A DNA stretch of 64,000 bases, from NCBI GenBank assembly GCA_018882785.1, contig VERI01000001.1, positions 124,001 to 188,000 on the forward strand, given 5' to 3'. The notes beneath the pieces are model-generated. The model did not search any database and was not told the DNA's origin. It was given only the letters and a program-made list of their open reading frames with translations. Positions 26,874 to 36,932 of this stretch are shown here, one piece after another. The translations under genes were made by a program, and so were the position numbers. The stretch is from Burkholderiaceae bacterium. GTDB lineage: Bacteria; Pseudomonadota; Gammaproteobacteria; Burkholderiales; Burkholderiaceae_A. Positions within the stretch are counted from its first letter, which is position 1. Each line of letters opens with the position of its first letter.

Positions 26874-27994
26874 TGTCTCCACCCGTACCCTTCGATCCTG
26901 ACTGGATTCGGCAGTCTTCGGAGATGATCCTCGAGGCGGGCCGGGCCGGATGTGGCCTCAAGATCCGTGGCGAGGGTTCAAAAGATTTTTACGGATCCAT
27001 GACGAGCGCAGAGGCACGTGTGCTGACGACGCTTCCGCACGCAGGTGTTGTGGACTACGATCCTGCCGAGCTGGTGGTGGTAGCGCGTTGTGGCACACCG
27101 ATTCAGGAACTGGAATCGTTGTTGACGAAGTCGCGACAGATGCTGGCCTTTGATCCGCCGCGATTTGGCGGTCGGGGCACTGTTGGCGGAATGATCGCAA
27201 CGGGCCTCTCTGGCCCGCGGCGTATGTCGAGCGGTGCGGCGAAGGATTTCGTTCTCGGGATGACCGTTCTCGATGCCCAGGCCCAGGCCCTTCGATTTGG
27301 GGGGACCGTCATGAAAAATGTGGCGGGCTATGACATGTCTCGTCTGCACACCGGCGCGATGGGAGTGCTCGGACTGATTGTCGATGTATCCCTGAAGGTG
27401 CTGCCGATCCCGCCAGCAGACAGCACCTTGATATTTGAGGTCGGCCCGCAGGATGCGATCGACTGGGCCAATGCATGGGCGGGACAGCCGTTGCCACTTG
27501 CGGCGACCTGCTGGCAGGCAGGCCGGCTTCGGGTGCGGCTCTCGGGCGCAGCGGCAGCCGTGCGCTCGGCCCGCGAGAAGCTGGGAGGTGAGCTCATGCC
27601 GCAGGCACAGGCCGAGGCCTTCTGGCAGCGACTGCGTGACCAGCAGGATGAATTCTTCTCCGTAAGCAGTGCCGCCCCCGGGCTGCATCTCTGGCGGCTC
27701 TCGGTCCCGTCGACCACGCCACACCTGACCGAGATTAACGACGAGCAATGGCTGGAGTGGGGGGGCGCGTTGCGATGGATAAAGACCCAGGCCCCGGCTG
27801 CGCAGCTGCGTGCCTGGGCATCGCGTCATGGCGGTCATGCCACCCTGTTCCGGGCGGCCACTGACGACGCAAGACAGCAGGCCGACGTGTTTACCGAGCC
27901 AGCTGCGCCGCTGATGAAAATCCATCAGCGCTTAAAGCAAGAGCTTGATGGTCAGCGCATTTTTAATCCCGGCCGGATGTACGCCGGACTCTAA
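26873..27994 (+). CDS. glcE: Glycolate oxidase subunit GlcE
   Basis: Second FAD-binding subunit of glycolate oxidase, 373 residues. It carries a shortened FAD_binding_4 domain (FGGRGTVGGMIATGLSGPRR and GGTVMKNVAGYDMSRLHTG) and ends in RIFNPGRMYAGL, the usual GlcE terminus. The ATG overlaps the glcD stop by one base, so translation is coupled. It is followed by glcF after 12 bases. Confidence 0.93.
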   Translation: MSPPVPFDPDWIRQSSEMILEAGRAGCGLKIRGEGSKDFYGSMTSAEARVLTTLPHAGVVDYDPAELVVVARCGTPIQELESLLTKSRQMLAFDPPRFGGRGTVGGMIATGLSGPRRMSSGAAKDFVLGMTVLDAQAQALRFGGTVMKNVAGYDMSRLHTGAMGVLGLIVDVSLKVLPIPPADSTLIFEVGPQDAIDWANAWAGQPLPLAATCWQAGRLRVRLSGAAAAVRSAREKLGGELMPQAQAEAFWQRLRDQQDEFFSVSSAAPGLHLWRLSVPSTTPHLTEINDEQWLEWGGALRWIKTQAPAAQLRAWASRHGGHATLFRAATDDARQQADVFTEPAAPLMKIHQRLKQELDGQRIFNPGRMYAGL

Positions 27995-28006
27995 TCGACT
28001 CGTGCC

Positions 28007-29245
28007 ATGGAAACTACGCTTGCACCACGCTATGCCAATACGCCAGAGGGTTTGACTGCACAGGAGATTCTTCGTCGCTGCGTGCACTGCGGCTTTTGTA
28101 CGGCGACCTGCCCGACTTATCAGATCCTCGGGGATGAGCGTGATGGCCCGCGCGGACGGATCTATCTCATTAAACAGCTGGCCGAAGGGGTCGAGGTCAC
28201 GCGCGAGACACAGACCCATTTAGATCGTTGTCTGACGTGCCGCAATTGTGAGACCACATGCCCTTCGGGGGTTGAATACGGCAAGCTCGTGGATATTGGA
28301 CGAGAGTGGATCGAGGCACGCATTGCACGGCCTGCCGGCCAACGGTGGATACGACAGGCCCTAAAGGCGGGCCTGACATCGACCTGGTTTGGGCCGGCGA
28401 TGCGGCTTGGCCAGTTGGTTCGCGGGCTGCTTCCTGGCGTATTGCGGGCCAAGGTGCCCGCCTACCGTGCCCCCGGAGTGATTCCGGTGCGGGCCCATTC
28501 GCGTCGGGTGATATTGCTCAAGGGCTGTGTTCAGCCCGCAATGATTCCCGCAATTGATGCGGCCACACGCCGTGTATTGGATGCGCTTGAAATTGAATCG
28601 GTGGTTCATCCGGAATCAGGCTGCTGTGGAGCGATTCGGCACCATCTTGCAGATGCGGATGGCGGTTTAGTCGATGCCCGTCGAAACATCGATGCCTGGT
28701 GGCCGGATGTCATCGCAGGCCGGATAGAGGCCATTGTTGTAAATGCATCGGGCTGTGGCGTCATGATCAAAGACTATGGCCATCTCCTCGCGCACGATCC
28801 TGCGTATGCCGAGCGTGCCCAGCGCATCAGTGCACTCGCCAAAGATCCGATTGAACTGCTCGAGTCGCTTACGCCTGAATTGAAAGATCGAATCGGAGAG
28901 GCGGGCCGTGGTGAACGCGTCGCCTTCCATCCGCCATGTACGCTGCAGCACGGCCAAAAAATTAAGGGCGCGGTCGAGCGTTTGCTGACTGCCTTGGGGG
29001 CAACACTGGTGCCGGTTGCCGATAGTCATCTCTGCTGCGGTTCCGCGGGCACGTATTCGGTGCTCCAGCCCGCGTTGTCTGGCGAGCTCAAGCAGCGCAA
29101 ACTCTCCGCACTGTCACACCATCAGCCGGCGATGATTCTGTCGGCCAATATTGGCTGCATTACCCATCTGCAGTCGGGCACTGAGATTCCTGTTCGGCAT
29201 TGGCTGGAGTGGCTCGACGAGCGGCTGGGCGTTCGACAGGCCTAA
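28007..29245 (+). CDS. glcF: Glycolate oxidase iron-sulfur subunit GlcF
   Basis: Electron-transfer subunit of glycolate oxidase, 412 residues. It has two 4Fe-4S clusters (Cys25, 28, 31, 35 in CVHCGFCTATCP; Cys75, 78, 81, 85 in CLTCRNCETTCP) and two CCG motifs (SGCCGAI and CCGSAGT) that bind a further cluster in this family. It closes the glcDEF operon. Its stop lies inside an AGGCCT-8-AGGCCT inverted repeat (29238-29257) that may help end transcription. Confidence 0.94.
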   Translation: METTLAPRYANTPEGLTAQEILRRCVHCGFCTATCPTYQILGDERDGPRGRIYLIKQLAEGVEVTRETQTHLDRCLTCRNCETTCPSGVEYGKLVDIGREWIEARIARPAGQRWIRQALKAGLTSTWFGPAMRLGQLVRGLLPGVLRAKVPAYRAPGVIPVRAHSRRVILLKGCVQPAMIPAIDAATRRVLDALEIESVVHPESGCCGAIRHHLADADGGLVDARRNIDAWWPDVIAGRIEAIVVNASGCGVMIKDYGHLLAHDPAYAERAQRISALAKDPIELLESLTPELKDRIGEAGRGERVAFHPPCTLQHGQKIKGAVERLLTALGATLVPVADSHLCCGSAGTYSVLQPALSGELKQRKLSALSHHQPAMILSANIGCITHLQSGTEIPVRHWLEWLDERLGVRQA

Positions 29246-29265
29246 GCGTTCAGGCCTGCATGTGC

Positions 29266-30423
29266 TCAGGCCGGTGTGATGCTGCCAAGAATACGTGGGC
29301 CAATTGCGCCCGTTACGCTCGGGATACTGGCAGCATGGCCACTGAGGGCCTGATGGGCGAGCCAGGCAAACGCAGCTGCTTCAATGGCCTGGGGAGGCCA
29401 GCCAAGCGCTTCAGTTGATTCCACCGGCACGGGATGGCCCGTTGATTTATTGATCGATTGCGCGAGACTGTGCAGCAGGGCAGCGTTGCGGGCACCCCCG
29501 CCGCAGATCAGAACGCGGTCGCATCGTGGCCGCCCCGACTTTTTCGCCTGTGATTCAAGTCGCCCAATCTCATTGGCAATGCTGCTGGCGGTCAGTGCGA
29601 GCAGCGTCGCCTGGACATCGGCCGGGCCAATCGCTTTAAAGGCGGACTGGCAGAGAAATGTCTCGATCCACGCCGAATTAAAGAGGTCGCGGCCGGTACT
29701 TTTTGGTGGCGCATAGGAGAAAAACGGATCGCCAAGCATGGCGGCGAGCAGTCCCTTATGCAGCTGCCCCGACGCGGCCCAGCTGCCCGCGTGATCGAAA
29801 TCGACACCAAGATGGCGCTGCACCCATCCATCCATCAAGATGTTCCCTGGCCCGGTATCGTATCCAAGCACGGGCGCGCCCAGCCATGTGATGTTGGCGA
29901 TGCCGCCGATATTCACGATGGCGCGTTGTTCGACTGGATCGGAAAAAATCGCCTGATGAAATGCGGGCACCAACGGCGCCCCCTGCCCACCTGCGGCAAT
30001 GTCTCGGCTGCGAAAGTCAGAGACCACGGTAATGCCGGTGGCCTCGGCGATACGCGCAGGTGCGTTGAGTTGAATCGTATAGCCAAGCCGCGGCTGATGC
30101 CGCAGGGTCTGGCCGTGCACGCCAAGGGCGGTCAGGTCACTGCTGCGAAGATTCAGCGATGCCAACGCCTCGAGCACCGTCCGACCGACTGCATCGGCAT
30201 AGCTATTGGCAATCAGGGCACTGCGATGAAGTTCATCGTCGCTGCGCTGCTGAAGCTCCATCAGCGTCTCGCGCAGTGCGGCGTCAATTGGCCGCGAGAA
30301 GAACCCGCGGAGGCTCAGCTCGGGCTGGATCTGCCCCAGAGTGACGGTCTCACCGATTTCCAGAATGGCGACATCAACGGCATCCATGCTGGTGCCGGTC
30401 ATTACGCCTGCGATGCGTTTCAT
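29266..30423 (-). CDS. anmK: Anhydro-N-acetylmuramic acid kinase
   Basis: Phosphorylates and opens 1,6-anhydro-MurNAc from recycled peptidoglycan to MurNAc-6-phosphate. The 385 residues show the N-terminal GVMTGTSMDAVDVA, GVHGQTLRH, GGQGAPLVPAFH, NIGGIANITW and GYDTGPGN blocks of the family. It starts three bases after the M23 peptidase stop, so the two form a small peptidoglycan operon; mpl, also a recycling gene, is at the left end of the window. Confidence 0.95.
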   Translation of the reverse strand: MKRIAGVMTGTSMDAVDVAILEIGETVTLGQIQPELSLRGFFSRPIDAALRETLMELQQRSDDELHRSALIANSYADAVGRTVLEALASLNLRSSDLTALGVHGQTLRHQPRLGYTIQLNAPARIAEATGITVVSDFRSRDIAAGGQGAPLVPAFHQAIFSDPVEQRAIVNIGGIANITWLGAPVLGYDTGPGNILMDGWVQRHLGVDFDHAGSWAASGQLHKGLLAAMLGDPFFSYAPPKSTGRDLFNSAWIETFLCQSAFKAIGPADVQATLLALTASSIANEIGRLESQAKKSGRPRCDRVLICGGGARNAALLHSLAQSINKSTGHPVPVESTEALGWPPQAIEAAAFAWLAHQALSGHAASIPSVTGAIGPRILGSITPA

Positions 30424-30426
30424 GGC

Positions 30427-31740
30427 CTATTGGGCCCGGGCAGTGTTGACGTTATCGAGCAGAGAGAGCCTGCCGCGCAGATCGGTCGCGGCCACTTCAA
30501 AACGCTTCAGCACATTGCCGGTGAGACTGGGCACCTGCGGGTTCTCGGCGATGATGCGGCTGGGATCGACATGCCGGCCGTTGACGCGAAACTCGTAGTG
30601 CAAATGCGGACCGGTAGCCCATCCGGTGGTGCCGACATAGCCGATGACTTCTCCCATGGCGACATTTTTTCCACGGGCGAGTTTGGGGGCGTAGTCGCTC
30701 AGGTGTGCGTAGAGGGTGGAGTAACGCTCGTTGTGCTTAATCTCTACCGTATTGCCGTAGCCGGTGCTCCATCCTTTGGAGACGACCACACCATCGGCGA
30801 CGGTTCGAACCGGTGTGCCATGTGGCGCGGCATAGTCGACGCCACGATGGGCCCGCGGATCACCAAATAAAGGATGCAGGCGATAGGTGGTGAATCCAGA
30901 CGACATTCGGGTGTATCTCAGAGGTTCTGCAAGAAACCCACGTTTGACGGACCTGCCTTGGGCGTCGTAGTAGTTTCCTTTGCCGGTGTCGGGGTTCTCG
31001 AAATACAGGGCCTCGAAGGTCTTTTGCCCGGCCTCAAACCGCACGGCGAGTAGCTTGTAGGCGCCGATATCACGCCCACCGACCAGCTGATTTTCGTAAA
31101 TCACCCGGACAATATCCCCGGCGCTTACCTGGCGCCGAAAGTCGATATCGGACTCAAAGAGCGTGACCACCTGTTCTGTGATCGGCTCGGGCACAGCGGC
31201 CTCGTCCATGGCACCGAAAAAGGACCGTCCGACCTGGACCGACCGATGTTCGATGCGCATCTCGGAGCCGAGCCGGGCGGACCGCGTTGTGAACTGCCCC
31301 TCGCCCGTGCGCTCAACGATCCAGGCATCGAGCTTATTGAGCAACTGAAGGCGCAGAAGCCGTCCCTCCAGGTCGGTCCGGACCAAGGCCGTCTGGCCGA
31401 CATTACCGCGAAGGACAGCCGCCGTCCGAACATCCTTTCTCAGATATTGACGCGCGTCTCGGTCATCCACGCCGAGCCGCTCCAGCAGGCTGTCGACAGA
31501 GTCATTCTTTCTGACCTCGTCTTCTCGGGTGAGCTCAAGCCCGTGGGCGGCGAGTGCCTTAATCTGCTGGTCAAGTGCTTCGGGACGCAGTTCGACGGCG
31601 ACCTGATGATTCAGCACCCGCGATTCAGCCTCTGAAATTCCTGACAAACCAAAGGCCGTAATGGCCGCCATGGCAATGCCAAAGATGGCCGGGCCAAGCG
31701 TCCACAGGCGTTCGGGGTGACGAAAGGGAATGCGGAGCAT
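30427..31740 (-). CDS. M23 family metallopeptidase (peptidoglycan endopeptidase)
   Basis: LytM-type zinc endopeptidase of 437 residues, likely anchored in the inner membrane by a helix near residues 15-35 and acting in the periplasm on peptidoglycan cross-links. The middle part resembles the OapA/Csd3-type inhibitory domain. The M23 domain has HRGVDYAAPHGTPV and GPHLHYEFRVNG, which supply the zinc ligands, so it should be active, unlike EnvC or NlpD. ATG 31740 was chosen because the membrane anchor follows it. The TAGAAT of a divergent promoter lies ten bases upstream. Confidence 0.9.
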   Translation of the reverse strand: MLRIPFRHPERLWTLGPAIFGIAMAAITAFGLSGISEAESRVLNHQVAVELRPEALDQQIKALAAHGLELTREDEVRKNDSVDSLLERLGVDDRDARQYLRKDVRTAAVLRGNVGQTALVRTDLEGRLLRLQLLNKLDAWIVERTGEGQFTTRSARLGSEMRIEHRSVQVGRSFFGAMDEAAVPEPITEQVVTLFESDIDFRRQVSAGDIVRVIYENQLVGGRDIGAYKLLAVRFEAGQKTFEALYFENPDTGKGNYYDAQGRSVKRGFLAEPLRYTRMSSGFTTYRLHPLFGDPRAHRGVDYAAPHGTPVRTVADGVVVSKGWSTGYGNTVEIKHNERYSTLYAHLSDYAPKLARGKNVAMGEVIGYVGTTGWATGPHLHYEFRVNGRHVDPSRIIAENPQVPSLTGNVLKRFEVAATDLRGRLSLLDNVNTARAQ

Positions 31741-31746
31741 AAGGGC

Positions 31747-31756
31747 TAAAATTCTA
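31747..31756. promoter_or_regulatory. Overlapping -10 boxes of divergent tyrS and M23 peptidase
   Basis: Inside the near-palindrome GGGCTAAAATTCTAGCC, TAAAAT (31747-31752) reads towards tyrS and TAGAAT (31756-31751) towards the peptidase. This is the second case in the window where a symmetrical core offers a -10 to both strands. -35 boxes are not obvious. Confidence 0.4.
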
Positions 31757-31782
31757 GCCTTTTCCTCCTGGCGAGAACCCCT

Positions 31783-33045
31783 GTGAAATCCGCGATTCAT
31801 CCCTCTCCGACCAATGCGGCCGGAACAATGCCTGCGATGTCCCCGGGGGTTGCCCATGCCATGGAGACAGTGATGCGCGGCTGTGAGGAGCTGCTGGTGG
31901 CCAGCGAGTTTGCGGACAAACTTACGCGCAGCGAGCAGTCGGGCCGGCCGCTTCGGGTGAAGCTGGGGCTTGACCCGACCGCACCAGATCTACATCTCGG
32001 CCATACCGTTGTGCTCAATAAGCTACGACAGCTCCAGGATTTGGGCCACACCGTGATCTTTCTGATTGGCGACTTTACGGCGTTGATCGGCGATCCCACT
32101 GGCCGCAATGCCACTCGGCCGCCGTTGTCGCCCGAAGAGATTCGCGCCAACGCGGAAACCTATTTCAATCAGGCATCGATGGTGCTGGATGCCGATAAGA
32201 CCGAGATTCGATACAACTCTGAGTGGAACGATGCCCTCGGCGCCCGCGGCATGATTACCCTGGCGGCCCGCTACACAGTCGCGCGAATGCTTGAGCGGGA
32301 TGACTTCACCAAACGATATAAAAGCGGCACCCCGATATCAGTCCATGAGTTTCTCTATCCGCTCGTTCAGGGGTACGACTCGGTTGCGCTAAAAGCCGAC
32401 CTCGAGCTGGGGGGGACCGATCAGAAATTCAATCTCCTGGTGGGCCGGGAGCTGCAACGTGAAGAGGGCCAGGAGCCCCAATGCATTCTGACCATGCCGC
32501 TTCTTGTTGGGCTTGATGGCGTCGAGAAGATGAGCAAAAGCAAAGGTAACTATGTTGGTATTTTGGAAAAACCTTCAGACATCTTTGGCAAATTGATGTC
32601 TATTTCAGACGAGCTGATGTGGCGCTACCTGGAGCTGCTGTCGTTTCGCTCCCTGTCGGCGATCGCTGCGTTGAAGTCTGAAGTGGCGGGCGGTCGAAAT
32701 CCGCGCGATGTCAAAGTCGATCTCGCCTTAGAGATCGTAGAGCGGTTTCATAGCCGGACGGCAGCCCTCGGGGCACTGGAGGATTTCGAAGCTCGATTCA
32801 AACAGGGCGCGATCCCGGATGACATATCTGAGGTCGCCTTGGGAGGTGCGCCGTTGGGGATCGTCTCGGCGCTGAAGCAGTCGGGCCTGGCGCCGTCGTC
32901 CGCCGAGGCCATTCGGAATATTGAGCAGGGCGGCGTTCGCATCGATGGTGAGAAAGTCGTCGACCGCCAGCTTCAGCTCAATGCGGGCACTTATGTCCTG
33001 CAGATCGGCAAACGAAAATTCGCACGGGTCTGCATCTCAGCATGA
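31783..33045 (+). CDS. tyrS: Tyrosyl-tRNA synthetase
   Basis: Class I aminoacyl-tRNA synthetase that charges tRNA-Tyr. The 420 residues include the HLGH form of the HIGH motif at 71-74, KMSKS at 249-253 and a C-terminal S4 RNA-binding domain. The HLGH/KMSKS form places it in the TyrZ-like branch. The start is GTG 31783; ATGs at 31828, 31837 and 31861 are possible and would remove a poorly conserved N-terminus. It overlaps ctaA by four bases (ATGA). Confidence 0.95.
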   Translation: MKSAIHPSPTNAAGTMPAMSPGVAHAMETVMRGCEELLVASEFADKLTRSEQSGRPLRVKLGLDPTAPDLHLGHTVVLNKLRQLQDLGHTVIFLIGDFTALIGDPTGRNATRPPLSPEEIRANAETYFNQASMVLDADKTEIRYNSEWNDALGARGMITLAARYTVARMLERDDFTKRYKSGTPISVHEFLYPLVQGYDSVALKADLELGGTDQKFNLLVGRELQREEGQEPQCILTMPLLVGLDGVEKMSKSKGNYVGILEKPSDIFGKLMSISDELMWRYLELLSFRSLSAIAALKSEVAGGRNPRDVKVDLALEIVERFHSRTAALGALEDFEARFKQGAIPDDISEVALGGAPLGIVSALKQSGLAPSSAEAIRNIEQGGVRIDGEKVVDRQLQLNAGTYVLQIGKRKFARVCISA

Positions 33046-34061
33046 GTCCGTTCATGTCAGGCCGTATGGATCGTCCGGTGTTCATCGCCGGTCTGATTGC
33101 CATTGTGGCGGTGTACTTTTTAATTCTTGTCGGGGGTACGGTGCGTGCGACCGGCGCCGGTATGGGCTGCCCGGACTGGCCGCTTTGCTTTGGCCAGTTG
33201 ATTCCGCCAACAGATGAGCAGCAACTGCCGCCGAATTGGCGCGAGATCTACGCTGACCGCGGCTACGATAAAGCACCTTTTGATCCGGTGAAGACCTGGA
33301 TCGAATACGTCAACCGGCTTGTGGGTGTGACCATCGGATTTCTGATTATTGGTTTTGTTGCCGTCAGCGCCCGATATCGTCGAGTGGATCCGCCAGTATT
33401 CTGGGTGGCGATTCTTGCCCTGGTATCGGTTGCGTTGAATGGCTGGCTAGGCTCGAAGGTGGTCGCCACAAATCTTAAGCCGGTGGTGATCTCATTGCAT
33501 ATGGCGGGCGCCTTTGCAGTGCAGATGGCGTTGATCTATGCGACAACGCGGGCGGCGCGGGACCGGCTGTCGATGCAGCTGGTGCGGGCCTCTGGCGTGG
33601 GGCTTCCCAGCTGGTTTCGTCCTCTGATTCTGATGACCCTGGCCGCACTGGTGATCCAGATTGTGCTGGGCCTGCAGATTCGTGAAAGCGTAGACCTCAT
33701 TAGCAGGAGCGCCACCGAGCTTGAGCGCAATCAGTGGATCGAACGGGTGCCTCAGATTTTCTACGTTCACCGCTCCTTTTCCTGGGTGATTCTGCTGCTT
33801 GCGGGCCTGCTGACCGTGCGGGTGTTGCGATCACCGCTTCGCCCAACGGTGGTCGGACGCGCCTCCATCGGACTCGTCGCCCTTGTGGTCTTTGAGATGT
33901 TGCTTGGCGGCGCTTTAAATCACCTTGGCTTTCCAGCGGTTGCCCAGCCGGTTCATCTTTTGACTGCCCACCTGATCTACGGTGTGCTCTGGTTTCAGTG
34001 GTGTCTGCTGTCGGTAAATTCTCAACCATCTTCTCAATTGAATAGGAAAGCTTATGTTTGA
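33042..34061 (+). CDS. ctaA: COX15/CtaA family heme A synthase
   Basis: Integral membrane enzyme that oxidises heme O to heme A for cytochrome oxidase. The 339 residues have about eight helices with the conserved histidines and the Cys pair in [12 protein letters not shown]. The first periplasmic loop ([20 protein letters not shown], then [16 protein letters not shown]) looks more like the Bacteroidetes-type enzyme, from memory of the family, than the COX15 of most Burkholderiales. It is also away from oxidase genes, wedged between tyrS (four-base overlap) and glyA (eight-base overlap). Horizontal origin is possible. Confidence 0.88.
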   Translation: MSPFMSGRMDRPVFIAGLIAIVAVYFLILVGGTVRATGAGMGCPDWPLCFGQLIPPTDEQQLPPNWREIYADRGYDKAPFDPVKTWIEYVNRLVGVTIGFLIIGFVAVSARYRRVDPPVFWVAILALVSVALNGWLGSKVVATNLKPVVISLHMAGAFAVQMALIYATTRAARDRLSMQLVRASGVGLPSWFRPLILMTLAALVIQIVLGLQIRESVDLISRSATELERNQWIERVPQIFYVHRSFSWVILLLAGLLTVRVLRSPLRPTVVGRASIGLVALVVFEMLLGGALNHLGFPAVAQPVHLLTAHLIYGVLWFQWCLLSVNSQPSSQLNRKAYV

Positions 34062-35298
34062 TCGCGCACTCCCGCTTGCCCAACATGATCCTGAGGTTGC
34101 TGCTGCGGTAGCGGCGGAGAACAAGCGTCAAGAGGATCATATTGAACTGATTGCATCCGAGAACTATGCAAGCCCTGCGGTGATGGCCGCCCAGGGCTCG
34201 CAGCTCACGAATAAATACGCCGAGGGCTATCCCGGAAAACGTTATTACGGCGGCTGCGAGCATGTGGATGTTGTCGAACAGCTGGCCATTGATCGCCTGA
34301 AGAAAATCTATGGCGCTGAAGCTGCGAACGTTCAGCCGCACTCTGGCGCACAGGCCAACCAGGCGGTGTTCTTTGCATTTCTGAAGCCGGGCGACACCAT
34401 CATGGGACTCTCGTTGGCCGAGGGTGGCCACCTGACGCATGGCATGCCATTGAATATGTCGGGCAAGTGGTTCAACGTCGTTCCCTATGGCCTAAACGCG
34501 AAAGAGGAAATTGATTACGACCAGATGGAGTCGCTTGCGCGCACCCATCGTCCCCGCCTGCTGATCGCGGGTGCATCGGCCTATGCGCTGAAGACGGACT
34601 GGGCCCGGTTTGGGCGGGTAGCCAAAGAAATCGGCGCCATCTTTATGGTCGACATGGCCCATTACTCGGGATTGATTGCGGGCGGGGTCTATCCCAACCC
34701 GGTGCCGCATGCAGATGTCGTGACCTCCACAACGCATAAGAGCCTGCGTGGCCCACGTGGTGGCATCATCCTGATGAAAGCCGAACACGAAAAGGCCATT
34801 AATAGTGCTGTCTTTCCGGGGCTGCAGGGTGGCCCGTTAATGCATGTGATCGCGGCCAAGGCGGTGGCCTTTGGTGAGGCGCTCAAGCCCGAGTTCAAGG
34901 CCTACTCGCAGCAGATTATCGATAACGCCCAGGCGCTCGCCCAGGCCCTGGTCGCCCGCGGACTGCGCATTGTCTCGGGCCGTACGGAGAGCCACGTCAT
35001 GCTGGTGGATCTGCGCGCCAAGCGCATTACCGGAAAGGCCGCCGAGGCTGCGCTGGGCGCCGCCCACATCACGGTGAATAAGAATGCGATCCCGAATGAC
35101 CCCGAGAAACCAATGGTGACCAGTGGGATCCGGCTTGGCACGCCGGCGTGCACGACGCGTGGGTTCGGCGTCGAGGAGATGCGTCTGGTGGGCGGCCTGA
35201 TTGCCGATGTCCTCGAGGCCCCTGAAGATGCCGCGATCATCGGCCGAGTCAGGTCGCAGGTGGAGGCGCTGACGGCACGGTTTCCCGTGTATCGGTAG
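34054..35298 (+). CDS. glyA: Serine hydroxymethyltransferase
   Basis: PLP enzyme that interconverts serine and glycine and supplies methylene-tetrahydrofolate. The 414 residues match the family throughout; Lys229 in [15 protein letters not shown] carries PLP, and [14 protein letters not shown] and GKRYYGGCE are diagnostic. An AGGAA Shine-Dalgarno precedes ATG 34054. The glyA-nrdR order that follows is typical of betaproteobacteria. Confidence 0.97.
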   Translation: MFDRALPLAQHDPEVAAAVAAENKRQEDHIELIASENYASPAVMAAQGSQLTNKYAEGYPGKRYYGGCEHVDVVEQLAIDRLKKIYGAEAANVQPHSGAQANQAVFFAFLKPGDTIMGLSLAEGGHLTHGMPLNMSGKWFNVVPYGLNAKEEIDYDQMESLARTHRPRLLIAGASAYALKTDWARFGRVAKEIGAIFMVDMAHYSGLIAGGVYPNPVPHADVVTSTTHKSLRGPRGGIILMKAEHEKAINSAVFPGLQGGPLMHVIAAKAVAFGEALKPEFKAYSQQIIDNAQALAQALVARGLRIVSGRTESHVMLVDLRAKRITGKAAEAALGAAHITVNKNAIPNDPEKPMVTSGIRLGTPACTTRGFGVEEMRLVGGLIADVLEAPEDAAIIGRVRSQVEALTARFPVYR

Positions 35299-35315
35299 AC
35301 AGGAATCACAGCATC

Positions 35316-35801
35316 ATGCGCTGCCCTGCCTGCGCATCGGAGGACACCCAGGTTACCGAGACCCGGGTGTCCGAAGACGGTGTGGAGATTCGACGCCGTC
35401 GACGCTGTCTGGCCTGTGGCCGCAGATTCAAAACGGTTGAGCGTATCGAGCTATCGCTGCCGACGGTCGTAAAAAAGAATGGCGCGCGGCTTGAGTTTGA
35501 TGAGAAAAAATTGCGTGCGAGTTTTGCATTGGCGCTTCGCAAACGTCCGGTCTCAGCAGAAATTCTGGATGCTGCTGTTCGTCGAGTCGAGGAGCAGTTG
35601 GCCGCCAGCGGGGAGCGCGAGGTGGCATCCCAGCGTATCGGAGAGCTCGTGATGGCAGAACTCAAGAAACTCGATAAAGTGGCCTATGTCCGATTTGCTT
35701 CGGTCTATCGAAGTTTTCAGGATGTCGCCGAGTTTCAGGAGCTTGTTGCTGAGGTCAGTACCCGCGGCACATCTAAACGCGTGAACAAGAAAAAGAAATA
35801 A
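35316..35801 (+). CDS. nrdR: Transcriptional repressor NrdR
   Basis: Nucleotide-sensing repressor of ribonucleotide reductase genes. The 161 residues have a zinc ribbon (Cys3, Cys6, Cys31, Cys34) followed by an ATP-cone. The C-terminus is lysine-rich. It lies 17 bases after glyA and abuts ribD, whose ATG follows its stop directly. Its targets, nrd genes with NrdR boxes, are not in this window. Confidence 0.97.
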   Translation: MRCPACASEDTQVTETRVSEDGVEIRRRRRCLACGRRFKTVERIELSLPTVVKKNGARLEFDEKKLRASFALALRKRPVSAEILDAAVRRVEEQLAASGEREVASQRIGELVMAELKKLDKVAYVRFASVYRSFQDVAEFQELVAEVSTRGTSKRVNKKKK

Positions 35802-36923
35802 ATGTATACACCGCAGGATGAAGCCTTCATGCGTCAGGCGCTGGAACTTGCCGCCCTGGGTATGAACACCACGACACCCAATCCTCGGGTGGGCTGTGTC
35901 CTCGTGAAGGCCGCCGATGTGGTGGGCACTGGATGGCATCAGCGGGCGGGCGAACCGCATGCCGAGGTCTTGGCGATTGCCCAGGCGGGAACACATCGGG
36001 CGGCAGGGTCTACCGCCTACATCACGCTGGAGCCCTGCAGTCATTTTGGCCGCACGCCACCCTGTGCTGAGGCCTTGCGTGCTGCAGGCGTCGAGCGGGT
36101 CATCGTGGCCATGCAGGATCCAAACCCCCGGGTGTCGGGCCGTGGATTGCAGGCCCTTCGCGATGCGGGGATCGATGTGCGCTGCGGATTACTGGCCGAG
36201 GAGGCTGCCGATCTCAACCCTGGATTTATCAAGCGCATGAGTGCCGGTCTGCCGTGGGTCCGGGCCAAGACCGCGATGTCATTAGATGGCCGCACGGCGC
36301 TTGCCGATGGCACAAGCCAGTGGATCACCGATTTGCCTGCACGGGAAGACGGCCACGCCTGGCGAGCGCGGGCCTGCGCGATTCTCACCGGCATTGGCAC
36401 GGTGAGAAAAGATGATCCTGAGATGAATGTCCGTGCGGTGTCAACATCTCGGCAGCCCCTGCGCGTGATAGTCGACACACGTTTTGAAATTGATCCTGAG
36501 GCCCGCATTCTGTCTGGTGGTGGCGCTCTGATCGGGGTCTGTATTGATCTCGATCTTCCGGTCTATCGTGACAAGCGAGAGATGCTTCAGGACCGTGGCG
36601 TGGAGGTCATTCGCCTTCCGGCAGAGGCACCGGGTGCAAAGTTGGATCTGACTGCATTGATACAGGAGCTTGCCCGTCGAGAGTGCAACGAGATTCATGT
36701 GGAGGGGGGTGCCCAGCTGACGGGTGCGATGATGCGTCTTCAGTTGATTGATGAGTGGCTGATGTATGTGGCACCGCTGTTTATGGGTGATGGACTTCCG
36801 GTGGCGGCAGGCATCGGCCCATGGGCCAATCTGGATGAGCCCCCACGCTGGCGGTGGAAAGAGCGCACGTCGATCGGAGAGGCGCTTCGCCTTCGCCTGG
36901 TGAAAACGGCACCTCAGGACTAG
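35802..36923 (+). CDS. ribD: Bifunctional riboflavin biosynthesis deaminase/reductase RibD
   Basis: Performs the second and third steps of riboflavin synthesis: deamination of the GTP cyclohydrolase II product, then NADPH reduction of the ribose. The 373 residues hold a zinc deaminase domain (His53-Ala-Glu55, Cys79, Cys88 in LEPCSHFGRTPPC) and a C-terminal reductase domain (GGAQLTGAMM). It is the first gene of ribD-ribE-ribBA-ribH. No FMN riboswitch is possible in the zero-base gap to nrdR. Confidence 0.96.
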   Translation: MYTPQDEAFMRQALELAALGMNTTTPNPRVGCVLVKAADVVGTGWHQRAGEPHAEVLAIAQAGTHRAAGSTAYITLEPCSHFGRTPPCAEALRAAGVERVIVAMQDPNPRVSGRGLQALRDAGIDVRCGLLAEEAADLNPGFIKRMSAGLPWVRAKTAMSLDGRTALADGTSQWITDLPAREDGHAWRARACAILTGIGTVRKDDPEMNVRAVSTSRQPLRVIVDTRFEIDPEARILSGGGALIGVCIDLDLPVYRDKREMLQDRGVEVIRLPAEAPGAKLDLTALIQELARRECNEIHVEGGAQLTGAMMRLQLIDEWLMYVAPLFMGDGLPVAAGIGPWANLDEPPRWRWKERTSIGEALRLRLVKTAPQD

Positions 36924-36926
36924 ACT
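36921..36926 (+). promoter_or_regulatory. -10-like box before ribE overlapping the ribD stop
   Basis: TAGACT starts with the ribD TAG stop and lies six bases before ribE ATG 36933, with no Shine-Dalgarno between. It may give an internal leaderless transcript. The overlap with the stop codon means the TA could be coincidental. Confidence 0.3.
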
Positions 36927-36932
36927 GCAGCC

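Noticed and set aside
26978-27925. A 315-codon minus-strand frame opposite glcE
   Set aside because: Mirror of glcE codon usage, His/Arg-rich without domains.
29758-30870. A 370-codon plus-strand frame opposite anmK and the M23 peptidase
   Set aside because: It runs antisense across two well-supported genes and their junction and resembles no family; long antisense frames are expected in GC-rich DNA.
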